64,000 nt of DNA from Pseudomonas sp. ANT_H4 (GCF_008369295.1 NZ_VOBG01000006.1:124001-188000); one strand, 5' to 3'. Counted from the stretch's first letter, positions 46,347-55,224 are shown. The notes: generated by a model not told the origin, from the sequence alone. Numbers and translations are program-made.

Positions 46347-46445
46347 CTAGAACTTTTCGGCGCGAATAAGGGCATAACCCAGATAAGCGAACAGGCCCAC
46401 GGCACATGAGCCGCTGGCGATATAAATGAACGTGAGTGTCAACAC
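46347..46445 (-). CDS. kdpF: KdpF small subunit
   Basis: A 32-residue one-TM peptide starting at GTG with a GGGGAG sequence seven bases upstream. The C-terminal YLGYALIRAEKF resembles the end of E. coli KdpF (YALINAEAF). KdpF binds lipid-side and stabilises the KdpABC complex. It is the first gene of the operon, just downstream of the AT-rich promoter region. Confidence 0.85.
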   Translation of the reverse strand: MLTLTFIYIASGSCAVGLFAYLGYALIRAEKF

Positions 46446-46855
46446 GGTAAAGCTCCCCTTATTAATAAGCCGCAATAGCGGACGCGGGGAGGTTAAGGGA
46501 CGGGGTATCAAGCTCAGGCACTGATTGCGGGTGCGGGTATTAAGACGGCGTATAGATGAGTGTGCAGAAAGTCACGGTAGTGGGGTTGTTGGCGGTGGTT
46601 CAATAGAGGTGACGTAATCGTTATGACCAATAGCCTTTTTATACGCGTTCTTTACGCGGTATTTGGAGCCCCAGTCATGACCTGAGGGAATGCCCCCATA
46701 CCCATTGGTCGATTGCGCCCGGTTGTGCATAAACGGTTATCTATACCCACGCGAAGACTTCAAGGCGAACCACTCGACGCAGGATGCGCGGCGTTCGCCC
46801 TCTAAAAATGGCCTGTAAAGGCAATAAAAATAGTCTGTCTGGGGAATCGCACAAC
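46446..46855. promoter_or_regulatory. Divergent kdp/BCCT control region
   Basis: A gap of 410 bases without a gene between kdpF (minus) and the BCCT transporter (plus). The segment 46571-46626 is repeated almost unchanged at 51917-51971, upstream of a 38-residue membrane peptide. On the minus strand both contain TCTATTGA followed about 17 bases later by CTACCGTG, which may be promoter or regulator contacts. No confirmed KdpE box was recognised. Confidence 0.55.
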
Positions 46856-48442
46856 ATGAAATACCCATTGCGTCCGTTGGTCTTCTGGCCAACCTTTCTG
46901 ATTTTGCTGGCGGCGGTAATTGCCAGTTATGTCGACCTGAATGCGTTCCTTGCGGTCAGCAAACAGCTCAATACGATGATTCTCGAAAACTTCTCTTGGC
47001 TGTTTAGCGCTGGCTCGTTTGCCATGGTGGTGCTGACGGGCATCGTCTACTTGTCGCCGCTGGGCAAGGTGCGCATCGGCGGTGAAAACGCCAAGCCCCT
47101 GCTGAGTAAATGGCGCTGGTTCATGGTCGCGCTGTGTACCACGTTGGCAGTGGGGGTGTTGTTCTGGACCACAGCCGAGCCGCTCTATCACCTGTATTCG
47201 CCCCCCACCAGCCTGCCGATCGAGGCCGGTAGCGCGGCGGCCAAGAGCTTTGCGATGTCGACGATGTTCCTGCACTGGACCATCACCCCCTATGCGATTT
47301 ACCTGGTGCCGTCCCTGGTGTTTGCGTTGGTGTTCTACAACCTGCGCAGCAACTTTTCCATTGGCGCCATGCTGCAACCGTTGCTGGGCGAGCAGCGGGT
47401 CAAGCGCTACGCGGGGCTGATCGATACCCTGGCGATGTTTGCCCTGGTGGCCGGCATGGCCTCGTCCCTGGGCACCGGCGCACTAACGTTGTCCGGCGGC
47501 CTGAGCCAGTACATCGGCGGCGAAACCACGCCCTTGCGTCTGGGGCTGATCATCGCCGTGATCGTCATCACCTTCGTTGCCTCGGCCGCCAGTGGTTTGC
47601 AACGCGGCATCGTCATGCTGTCCTCGTTCAATACCTGGATCATGCTGGCCCTGGGGCTGTTCGTGCTGCTTTGTGGACCGACCCTGTACATGGTCAGCCT
47701 CGGCGTCGAATCCCTCGGTGTTTACCTCGATACCTTCTTCAGCCGCAGCCTGTTTACCGGAGCCGCCAGTGGCGACACCTGGCCGCAAAGCTGGACGGTG
47801 TTCTACTGGTCGGTGTGGTTCGCCTGGGCGCCGGTGAGCGCGCTGTTCCTCGGCAAGATCGGCCGGGGCTACACGGTGCGCGAATTTATCCATATCAACA
47901 TGCTGTACCCGGCGTTGTTCACCGCAGCGTGGATCTGCATCTTCTCCGGGTGCAGCCTGTATTTCGATGCGCTGGGTGATGGCAGCTTGAACCGCGTGCT
48001 CAATGAGCAGGGCATCGAGCATGTGCTGTACCAGATGTTCCAGCAGTTGCCGGCCAGTGGCCTGATGATCGCGTTCCTGTTGTTCGTCGCCTTTATCTCG
48101 TTCGTCACCGCCGCCGACTCCAGCACCGATGTCATTGCCAACCTGTGCAGCAAGGGCGTCACCGCCGATTCCGACCTGGACGGCAACCCGGCGCTCAAGA
48201 TCGTCTGGGGCGTAATCATCGGCACCGTGTCGTGGGTGATGGTGGCCTTTGTCGGCATCGACGGGGTGAAGATGCTCTCCAACCTCGGCGGCTTGCCGGG
48301 GATGATCCTGGTACTGCTGGCTAGCACCTCGTTGATCTACTGGCTGAAAAACCCGGCGTTGCTGGAGGTGAAAAACCTTGCGGTGACGACGCCGGAGCCT
48401 GGCCTGCGTGGCGCCAGCCCGTTACCGGATTTTGTCCGCTGA
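46856..48442 (+). CDS. BCCT-family betaine/choline/carnitine-type transporter
   Basis: A 528-residue secondary carrier with twelve TM segments. The BCCT signature is in SWTVFYWSVWFAWAPVSALF with the aromatic cluster of TM8, and GRGYTVREFI follows. TM4 contains GMASSLGTGALTLSGGL. BCCT proteins import quaternary ammonium compounds using sodium or proton gradients. The ATG at 46856 has a GGGGA sequence. An S15-type hydrolase gene follows at 94 bases, so the imported compound may be hydrolysed after entry. Divergent from kdpF. Confidence 0.93.
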   Translation: MKYPLRPLVFWPTFLILLAAVIASYVDLNAFLAVSKQLNTMILENFSWLFSAGSFAMVVLTGIVYLSPLGKVRIGGENAKPLLSKWRWFMVALCTTLAVGVLFWTTAEPLYHLYSPPTSLPIEAGSAAAKSFAMSTMFLHWTITPYAIYLVPSLVFALVFYNLRSNFSIGAMLQPLLGEQRVKRYAGLIDTLAMFALVAGMASSLGTGALTLSGGLSQYIGGETTPLRLGLIIAVIVITFVASAASGLQRGIVMLSSFNTWIMLALGLFVLLCGPTLYMVSLGVESLGVYLDTFFSRSLFTGAASGDTWPQSWTVFYWSVWFAWAPVSALFLGKIGRGYTVREFIHINMLYPALFTAAWICIFSGCSLYFDALGDGSLNRVLNEQGIEHVLYQMFQQLPASGLMIAFLLFVAFISFVTAADSSTDVIANLCSKGVTADSDLDGNPALKIVWGVIIGTVSWVMVAFVGIDGVKMLSNLGGLPGMILVLLASTSLIYWLKNPALLEVKNLAVTTPEPGLRGASPLPDFVR

Positions 48443-48535
48443 CCGACTGATCCTGCGTGTCTTCTCATGCGTTCCAGCTTGAACGCGTGGGAGTCGTTTG
48501 CTTGCAATAACGTCTACCCGCTTCTGGAGTTACCG

Positions 48536-50545
48536 ATGGAAATCGTTACCGAGTTTGCCCACAAGGTCCGTGAAATCGAGCATTGCCTGATCCCGCTGAG
48601 CGATGGCACACAACTGGCCGCCCGCATCTGGCTGCCGGAAACCGCAGGCGATCAAGCTTTCCCGGCGATCCTCGAATACCTGCCGTACCGCAAGCGCGAC
48701 GGCACTGCCGTGCGCGATGCACTGACCCATCCGTGGATGGCCGGGCAGGGCTATGTCTGTGTGCGGGTGGACATGCGCGGCAACGGTGAATCCCAAGGCC
48801 TGATGGCCGATGAATACCTGCTGCAGGAACAGGATGACGCCCTCGAAGTGATCGACTGGCTATGCCAGCAACCCTGGTGCGACGGCAACGTGGGGATGAT
48901 GGGCATCTCCTGGGGCGGCTTCAACGGCCTGCAAGTGGCGGCGCGCCAGCCCGAGGCATTGAAGGCGATCATCACCCTGTGCTCCACCGATGACCGCTTT
49001 GCCGATGACATCCATTACAAGGGCGGCAACCTGTTGATGGAGAATTTCGGCTGGGCCGCCACCATGCTCAACTTCAGCGCTGCGGTGCCCGATCCTTTGC
49101 TGATGGGCGAAGACTGGAAAGCCATGTGGCAGGAGCGCCTGGACGCCATGCCGCTGCTGGCCGAGACCTGGCTGCAACACCAGACCCGCGATGATTACTG
49201 GCGCCATGGTTCGGTGTGCGAGGACTACTCGGCGATCAAGGCGGCGGTGTATGCCGTCGGTGGCTGGGGCGATGCCTACAAGAATGCCGTGCCACGGCTG
49301 ATGGAAAACCTGCCGGGTGCGAAGAAAGCGATGATCGGCCCGTGGATTCACAAGTACCCGCATTTCGCTGTGCCCAACCCGGCTATCGGCTTTTTGCAGG
49401 AGGCCAAGCGCTGGTGGGATCACTGGCTCAAGGGCATCGACAACGGGGTGATGGATGACGCCACCTGCACTTTTTACCTACAGGACGTTCTGCCACCCAA
49501 GGGCAGTTACGCCGAGCGGCCGGGTGTGTGGGTGCGGACATCGGGCTGGCCTGATCCTCAGGTTCAATGGACCGATTACAGCCTCGACGACGCGGGTCTT
49601 GCGCCGGGCCGCCAGCCATTGGCGACTGCACGCAGTGTCTGTTCGCCACTGACCACTGGCCTGCATCAAGGTAAATATTGCGCCATCTGGTTCGGTCCCG
49701 ACGGCCCGACGGATCAGCGCCGCGACGACGCTCACTCCCTGTGCTTCGACTCCCTGCCGCTGACCGAGCCGCTGGCGCTGCTGGGCGACGTGCGTTTGAA
49801 CCTGCGAGTGGCCAGCGATACCACCTGCGGGCAACTGGTGGCCCGTCTTAATGCCGTGGCCCCCGATGGTCAGGTCACGCAGATCACTTATGGCGTGCTC
49901 AATCTCACCCTTCGCGAAGATGTTTCCCGGGTGACACCGCCGGTGCCGGGCGAACCGATGGACGTGCAATTGAGCCTGGATCACGTCGGCATGCGCCTTC
50001 CGGCTGGCTACCGTTTGCGCCTGGCCCTCAGCACCGCCAGTTTCCCGCTGCTGTGGCCCAGTCGCGAATTGACCACCCTGACCTTGCTGCCCGAACTGCA
50101 AAGCGTGCAGTTGCCCGTTTTTACCGGCGAGGCTATAGAGTGCCCGTTCGAAGCCCCGCAATCAGCCCCGCCAGCGGCCCTGGAAGTCCTGCGCGCCGCC
50201 GTGCCGAAACGCACGCTGATGGAAGATGTCGGCAGCGGTGAAGTCTGCGTGAAGATCGAGGATGACCTGGGCGCGGTACGTTTCACCGATCATGGGTTGT
50301 CGGTGGACCAGCGCTGCACCGAGCAGTACCGCACCTTGGCGTGGGACCCGTTGTCGACCCGTGCCGATATCCAGTGGCACTACCGTGTCAGTCGTGATCA
50401 GTGGTCGGTGGAGGTGGACAGCAGCCTGCATGTGCACGCCGATGCTCAGTGGTTCTACATCGAGGCCGAGCAAGTGGCATGGGAAAATGGCCAGTGGGTG
50501 CATCGTCGCCAATGGAGCAAACGTGTAGCCCGGGTCGCGCTGTGA
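48536..50545 (+). CDS. CocE/NonD or S15-type alpha/beta hydrolase
   Basis: A 669-residue hydrolase of the X-Pro dipeptidyl-peptidase (S15) superfamily. The nucleophile serine is in MMGISWGGFNG (about residue 125), the histidine is in IGPWIHKYPHF, and a C-terminal jelly-roll domain (about residues 370-560) follows. The ATG at 48536 has a GGAG sequence. CocE-type enzymes cleave esters such as cocaine, and S15 peptidases cut X-Pro dipeptides. With a BCCT partner, a quaternary amine ester or amide is a plausible substrate. This is inference. Confidence 0.9.
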   Translation: MEIVTEFAHKVREIEHCLIPLSDGTQLAARIWLPETAGDQAFPAILEYLPYRKRDGTAVRDALTHPWMAGQGYVCVRVDMRGNGESQGLMADEYLLQEQDDALEVIDWLCQQPWCDGNVGMMGISWGGFNGLQVAARQPEALKAIITLCSTDDRFADDIHYKGGNLLMENFGWAATMLNFSAAVPDPLLMGEDWKAMWQERLDAMPLLAETWLQHQTRDDYWRHGSVCEDYSAIKAAVYAVGGWGDAYKNAVPRLMENLPGAKKAMIGPWIHKYPHFAVPNPAIGFLQEAKRWWDHWLKGIDNGVMDDATCTFYLQDVLPPKGSYAERPGVWVRTSGWPDPQVQWTDYSLDDAGLAPGRQPLATARSVCSPLTTGLHQGKYCAIWFGPDGPTDQRRDDAHSLCFDSLPLTEPLALLGDVRLNLRVASDTTCGQLVARLNAVAPDGQVTQITYGVLNLTLREDVSRVTPPVPGEPMDVQLSLDHVGMRLPAGYRLRLALSTASFPLLWPSRELTTLTLLPELQSVQLPVFTGEAIECPFEAPQSAPPAALEVLRAAVPKRTLMEDVGSGEVCVKIEDDLGAVRFTDHGLSVDQRCTEQYRTLAWDPLSTRADIQWHYRVSRDQWSVEVDSSLHVHADAQWFYIEAEQVAWENGQWVHRRQWSKRVARVAL

Positions 50546-50629
50546 ATGATCAAGTGGCAGGATGCCCATAAACCTGATCACCCGCTGGCGCCAGTTCATC
50601 GGTGCCAGCGCTTGCCATTGGAAACCCTC

Positions 50630-51565
50630 ATGTCGCGCCGAAACGTCGATCTTCCACCGCTCAACTGCTTGCAGACATTCGAGGCTGCAGCTCGCCATTT
50701 GAGCTTTACCCAGGCCGCCCATGAACTGAACCTGACCCAAAGCGCGGTGAGCCGGCAGATCAAGCGCCTGGAAGAAGACCTGGCGCGCCCGCTGTTCCAT
50801 CGACTGGCACTGGGCATCAGCCTGACGCCTGCAGGTGAGCGTTACTTTCGCACTATCCAGCGTTTGTTGCGCGAGCTGGATCGCGAGTCGGCCGAGTTGC
50901 GCCGCCGAGGGGCGGATCGCCAACTCACGCTGGCCAGCACGCCGACCATCAGTTCAATCTGGCTCGCCGCGCTGTTGCCCGCTTTCCAGAGTCAGCACCC
51001 GGACCTGGATATCCGCATCCTGTGCAGCGAGAGTCCGAGCCATCTGGATGTCAGCGAGTATGACCTGGGCTTGTTTTATCACCTGGATGAGCTGCCTGCG
51101 CCTCACGGCCTGGAGCTGACGCCGGTATTCGACAGCGAGCAGGTCATCACTGTCTGCAGCCCCAGCTATGTGGAGCGTCACGGGCCGATCCGCGACCCGC
51201 AGCACCTGCTTCATGCCCACACCTTGCTGATCGTCGAGGATCACTATCACGACTGGCTGACCTGGACCGACTGGTTCGTCGATGCCGGCGCCCATTACCA
51301 CGCCCCGCGCCATGCCTTGCGCACCAACAGCTACCAACTGCTCATGCAATCGGCGGTGATGGGCCATGGCGTAGCCCTGGGCTGGAAAAGCCTGCTGGAG
51401 GGTGAGTTGGCGGCAGGGCGCCTGCAAATGGCCTTGCCCCACAGCATGCTCAGCCGCGGGCGCCTGCAACTGATGCAACCGCACCATCGCAACCCGCCAT
51501 CGGCTGCCCGCAGTTTTCGCCAGTGGTTGCTGGCACATGCCTACACCTTGAAAACCACCTCCTGA
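50630..51565 (+). CDS. LysR-family regulator (GcvA-like)
   Basis: A 311-residue regulator. The HTH at about residues 8-67 reads NCLQTFEAAARHLSFTQAAH and LTQSAVSRQIKRLEEDL. The effector domain continues to the end, with ESPSHLDVSEYDLGLFYH. It follows the hydrolase gene on the same strand; the open frame back to 50546 is mostly leader. It probably controls the BCCT/hydrolase pair, since all three are on the same strand and consecutive. Confidence 0.93.
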   Translation: MSRRNVDLPPLNCLQTFEAAARHLSFTQAAHELNLTQSAVSRQIKRLEEDLARPLFHRLALGISLTPAGERYFRTIQRLLRELDRESAELRRRGADRQLTLASTPTISSIWLAALLPAFQSQHPDLDIRILCSESPSHLDVSEYDLGLFYHLDELPAPHGLELTPVFDSEQVITVCSPSYVERHGPIRDPQHLLHAHTLLIVEDHYHDWLTWTDWFVDAGAHYHAPRHALRTNSYQLLMQSAVMGHGVALGWKSLLEGELAAGRLQMALPHSMLSRGRLQLMQPHHRNPPSAARSFRQWLLAHAYTLKTTS

Positions 51566-51763
51566 CCTGACCTTTATCGGCCTGCGCCCAAGCAGGTCAC
51601 TGGCGAATACCTGGTGGACGGCGCACCGCTGCATCACGTCGTAATGCCGGAGCACCCAATGGGCGCCATGGCCGCCATGCTCGATCCGCGCGTGGACGAA
51701 ATTCCCCAGGAACTGGTGATCGACGAGCCAGCGTCCGCCAGTGATCCAGGCGTGAAGAGCTGA
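51566..51763 (+). pseudogene. Gene remnant: 3' end of an unidentified coding sequence
   Basis: A 66-codon frame directly after the LysR stop, without its own start except internal ATGs. It has strongly coding-like third-position GC and ends DPRVDEIPQELVIDEPAS plus ten residues and a stop at 51763. It reads like the C-terminal end of a longer, hydrophilic protein whose 5' part has been lost. I do not recognise the family. It could be a short independent gene starting at MPEHPMGAMAAM (about 39 residues), which lacks an obvious ribosome-binding site. Confidence 0.5.
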
Positions 51764-51768
51764 TCGGA

Positions 51769-51885
51769 TTACTTGGCTTTTTTCTTTTTCGGTTGGCGCG
51801 TGGACAGATGGTCAAAGCAAAAGGACGCGGCGCCGAACAGCGCAATCATTGAAAGTACTATCATGCCGAGTGTTGAGCTTTCCAC
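51769..51885 (-). CDS. 38-residue single-TM small protein
   Basis: Starts at GTG 51885 with an AGGA ribosome-binding sequence seven bases upstream. It has one hydrophobic helix (GMIVLSMIALFGAASFCF) and a basic tail QPKKKKAK, so an N-out, C-in inner-membrane orientation is likely. The upstream region (51917-51971) nearly duplicates the segment before kdpF, suggesting shared control. Too small for ordinary gene finding. Function is unknown; it lies 111 bases downstream of the catalase-like gene on the same strand. Confidence 0.6.
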   Translation of the reverse strand: MESSTLGMIVLSMIALFGAASFCFDHLSTRQPKKKKAK

Positions 51886-51916
51886 GGTGACTTCCTACGA
51901 GTGTGAGGGGTAGGAA

Positions 51917-51971
51917 GCCACGGTAGTGGCGGGGCGCCAGTGTCTCAATAGACTCGACGCAATCGTTATGA
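51917..51971. repeat. Copy 2 of the kdp-upstream segment
   Basis: About 55 bases almost identical in layout to 46571-46626, sharing CACGGTAGTGG, TCAATAGA, GACG and AATCGTTATGA with matching spacing. Part of it lies between the 38-residue peptide and the stop of the catalase-like gene. Confidence 0.7.
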
Positions 51972-51996
51972 TCGCCCTCGAATCTATATGAAACCT

Positions 51997-53127
51997 TTAC
52001 AAGTTACGGCTGTGACGGTAGTCGCTGACCGCTTCGTACACCGCTTTGCGCAGTCGGTTGATCCCGCCAATCGGCCGGTGCTCTTCCAGGCCGAACCACG
52101 GGTTGAACGACTGGTTATCGCAGGCCAGGTTCAGCGCCGGCGTATCGAAATCCTGGGCCGGGATCTTGATGTTGGCGACAGTTTTATAAGGTGCATCGCT
52201 TTGCTTCCACTCGATGCTGGTGTCTTCGATCGGCATGTATTTCTGTGGATTCTGCCGCTGGATTTGCAGGACAAAACACGCCGCCACACGGTCGGTGGAC
52301 AACTGCTGATTCAAGGCGCTGCGCAGGAAGTTCGGCAGGTCCTGATTCTGTTTGGGCAGGGAGTACTCCGGGCAGCTTTGCGGGTCGGGTGCGACGCGAA
52401 ACTTGGCGTTGGCCGTGCCGAACTTGTAGGGCGATACGGAAAAGTAGGTGGTCTGGGTCGTACTGGCAGGCGCTGGGGCCAGGGTCGCCAGGGCGATAAA
52501 CAGGTGGCGCACCTGCCAACTGCGCGGGTCGAGGCTTGGGAAGAAGGCCATGACTTTTTTGCCATCGGCCTGGGCGCCTACGTTCTGCGCGTACTCAGCA
52601 ACGTCGCTGACAAAGAAGTTCGGATGACTGAACATAACGAAATCCTGTTCGCTGCGCGCCTGCTGATCGGCCAGCAGTTGCTTGCCCGGTACATCGAGCA
52701 ACTTGATCGCCATGCCCCGGGCATCGCGAATGCTGTCGAACTGCGGGTAGGCGTTGCCGTTGGACAGGCGCAGGGTCGCCTGCCAGGTTTTGCCCGGCTC
52801 GGCAAAAACGCCCTGGCGCAGGGCCGGGTCGAGGTCCGCCAGCACGCTGACCTCGGCCTTCACGCAGCCGTGAGCCTTGGCATGGGCGTCGCGTAAATAA
52901 CGCGTGCCCTCGCGGTGCTGATCGACGATGCGCACCGCTGTCTGAATGATGCCTTGGGTCATGGCGGCTTCCCCTGGCGGGATTTGTTCATCCGGCGACA
53001 CCGGGCCGCTGTGTTGCCAGGCGAACCAGATGGTGGACAGCAACCAGCCGAGCAAGCCCAGGCCCACCAGCCACAACAGGGTCTTGCCGAGAAACGTGCC
53101 GAGGCGCAGCCAAAGTCGAGCGAGCAT
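51997..53127 (-). CDS. Membrane-anchored catalase-family haemoprotein
   Basis: A 376-residue protein with an N-terminal TM (about residues 13-36, GKTLLWLVGLGLLGWLLSTIWF) and a reduced catalase-like domain. The catalase-like signature ALRLSNG-type (ATLRLSNGNAYPQFD), FVMFSHPNFFVSDV and the C-terminal FNPWFGLEEHRPIGGINRLR are typical of the short SrpA-like catalase group. These proteins lack the full catalase length and often act as peroxidases, or on lipid hydroperoxides. It lies 30 bases after the RoxA-like cytochrome gene, so the pair is probably co-transcribed. Whether it makes true catalase activity is doubtful. Confidence 0.88.
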   Translation of the reverse strand: MLARLWLRLGTFLGKTLLWLVGLGLLGWLLSTIWFAWQHSGPVSPDEQIPPGEAAMTQGIIQTAVRIVDQHREGTRYLRDAHAKAHGCVKAEVSVLADLDPALRQGVFAEPGKTWQATLRLSNGNAYPQFDSIRDARGMAIKLLDVPGKQLLADQQARSEQDFVMFSHPNFFVSDVAEYAQNVGAQADGKKVMAFFPSLDPRSWQVRHLFIALATLAPAPASTTQTTYFSVSPYKFGTANAKFRVAPDPQSCPEYSLPKQNQDLPNFLRSALNQQLSTDRVAACFVLQIQRQNPQKYMPIEDTSIEWKQSDAPYKTVANIKIPAQDFDTPALNLACDNQSFNPWFGLEEHRPIGGINRLRKAVYEAVSDYRHSRNL

Positions 53128-53157
53128 TGAAAAATCCTTTTTGACGAAGACGGTTGA

Positions 53158-54966
53158 TCAGGGCAGTTGCTGTTCCAGCGGGCCGCCCAGTACTTTCAAA
53201 TATTCCAGCAGCGCCCAGCGTTCCTCGGGTAGCAAGCCACGCCCGATCACGCCGTTACCCCGCTTGCCGGCACGGAATTCGTGACCGCTGTTGTGGTTGC
53301 CGGTGATCTGCGTATCGAACAGGAAGGCGTTTTTAAAGGCCCAGGTTTGATAGCCCAGGTGACGCGGGTCGTAGTCGAAGGTGCCTTTATAGAAGGTACG
53401 GCTGCGCTCGTCCTGGGGAGAGAGCAACTGGTAGATCGTCGGTACCGAGCCGTTGTGCAGGAACGGCGGCGTGGCCCACACACCGGCCAGCGGGCGTGCC
53501 TTGTAGGCGCGTAACTCGCGCACGCCAATCGGCAAGCCGTAGCCGTCCAGGCGCGGGCGTTCGGCCGGGGTGACACCGGCAGCGCGATAAGCATGCTCTT
53601 CGACGAAGGCGGTGACGTAGGCCAGCCCCTTGGCCACCGATATTTGTCGCAGGTCCAGAGGCTCGGTTGGCGTCGGGTGCAGCTCGACGTTCAACTGCGC
53701 CAATTCTGCCGGGTCCCATTGCAGGGCGCTGAGGTCGTAACGCTGGTCGGCGATGTTGCTGGCGGTACCAGGGTCGGTGCCGATCACCTCGACGGGGAGC
53801 ACTTTCAGTTGCTGCACCGGGCGACCATTGACTTGGGTAACGGTTGGCTCGTGGCAGCCTGCGCAGTTTTTGCTAAACAGGGCGCGGCCTTGAGCCGCCA
53901 GTGGCTTGTCGACGACGCCGAACAGTTCTTCAGGCCAGGTGGGGGGCTTGAGCCGTTGCAGGGTTTCCTCAATCAGGTTCAAGTCGCGAACTCGCACGCT
54001 GGACGGGTAGCGCGCATCGCCCTTGAGAGGCTGGCCGGCGCTGTCGAAGAAATCCAGGGTTGCGCCCACGCCCAGGGCTTCACCGATATTGCGCGCCATG
54101 GGTTGCTGGGCCGAGCCGTTCCATTGCACCCAGTCGAAGTTCCACATGTCCCACAGTTGCGGGTAATCCACCGGGGCGTTGGCGATGCGGTAGTTGTCCG
54201 GGGAAATGGCATCGCCGAAGCTGGCATTGGCGATGCGGCCGAAGGCGTCGGTGCGGCCTGGGCCTTCTTCGGTGGGGTAGAGGCCGCGATGGGTGTCGTT
54301 CCAGGCGACCTTAAGGAAATTGTTCAGGGACTTTTTGAAGTCCTGGCGCAGCTGGCTATGTTGGGCATCGTATTCATCCCCCAGCACCGAGCGGGCGAAA
54401 CGCTCGAATTTCCACGGGTTGTAATAGGTGGACGCGAGGCTGGCCACTAACGCCTGGCCGAAACTGCCACCACGCAGGGTAGGGACGCTGGAGGGCAATA
54501 CGTGCTGGGCTGAACCACCGTCGATGCGTAAGGCCTGGCCCTTGAAGTGCAGCTCGCCGGTGTGGCAGGCGGCGCAAGTGATGTCTAGAAACTCGTCGTT
54601 GCTGCCGGCGTTCTTGTGTCGGGCGAAGCCGACAGGCAGGTTGCCGGGGTTTTGGGCTGTGACCTGTTGTCGCGGGTCTACCAGGAAGCCGAAGCGCGCC
54701 AGGTATTCGGGCGCGGCAAAACGTTGCTGGGAAAACGGCAGTTCCAGTGCGGTGAACCAGTCATAGCGCAGGCCCTTGACCTGAGTGCCCTGGGGCGTGA
54801 AGTAATACGTCTGGCGATCGGCCGCACTCCATTGATTCTGGTAGTGCACCTGCTCCACCGGCACGTACTCCGGCAGTTTCGGGTTGGCAACGTAATAGAG
54901 CAGCACTGCAAGGCCGACGCCCAGTAATGCGAGGGCCAGGAGTAAAACACGGGAAAAAATGCGCAA
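53158..54966 (-). CDS. Dihaem cytochrome c, RoxA/diol-synthase-like
   Basis: A 602-residue protein with an N-terminal TM or uncleaved signal (about residues 5-28) and two CxxCH haem sites: CAACHTGEL near residue 132 and CAGCHEPTV near 370. The ARPLAGVWATPPFLHNGS segment resembles the signature of the RoxA-type dihaem family (PF21419 as I recall), which includes rubber oxygenase RoxA and the P. aeruginosa fatty-acid 10S-dioxygenase/diol-synthase pair (PA2077/PA2078). It may also be a simpler peroxidase of the CcpA group. Its partner downstream is the catalase-like protein. Substrate unknown. Confidence 0.88.
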   Translation of the reverse strand: MRIFSRVLLLALALLGVGLAVLLYYVANPKLPEYVPVEQVHYQNQWSAADRQTYYFTPQGTQVKGLRYDWFTALELPFSQQRFAAPEYLARFGFLVDPRQQVTAQNPGNLPVGFARHKNAGSNDEFLDITCAACHTGELHFKGQALRIDGGSAQHVLPSSVPTLRGGSFGQALVASLASTYYNPWKFERFARSVLGDEYDAQHSQLRQDFKKSLNNFLKVAWNDTHRGLYPTEEGPGRTDAFGRIANASFGDAISPDNYRIANAPVDYPQLWDMWNFDWVQWNGSAQQPMARNIGEALGVGATLDFFDSAGQPLKGDARYPSSVRVRDLNLIEETLQRLKPPTWPEELFGVVDKPLAAQGRALFSKNCAGCHEPTVTQVNGRPVQQLKVLPVEVIGTDPGTASNIADQRYDLSALQWDPAELAQLNVELHPTPTEPLDLRQISVAKGLAYVTAFVEEHAYRAAGVTPAERPRLDGYGLPIGVRELRAYKARPLAGVWATPPFLHNGSVPTIYQLLSPQDERSRTFYKGTFDYDPRHLGYQTWAFKNAFLFDTQITGNHNSGHEFRAGKRGNGVIGRGLLPEERWALLEYLKVLGGPLEQQLP

Positions 54967-55224
54967 GATAACTATCCTTGTCGAGTGGTAGCGCTGTTAT
55001 GTCATCACCTAACGGGTGCGGCAAGTAACCATGAGCCCTGCTCATGGACGGTTTCTGGCGGTCCCAGCATCCGTTGCAGAGCGTTGGTATGGATGAAAAT
55101 GCGTTTAAACACGTGAACTTATCAGAAGTTTCCTGCTCACATGCCGGTAGCCATTGGTCGTGGCCGCCTGATAAGCTCGCGACTTTACTCGAATGCCCTT
55201 TTGGCGCATGAACAAGGAAATAGC

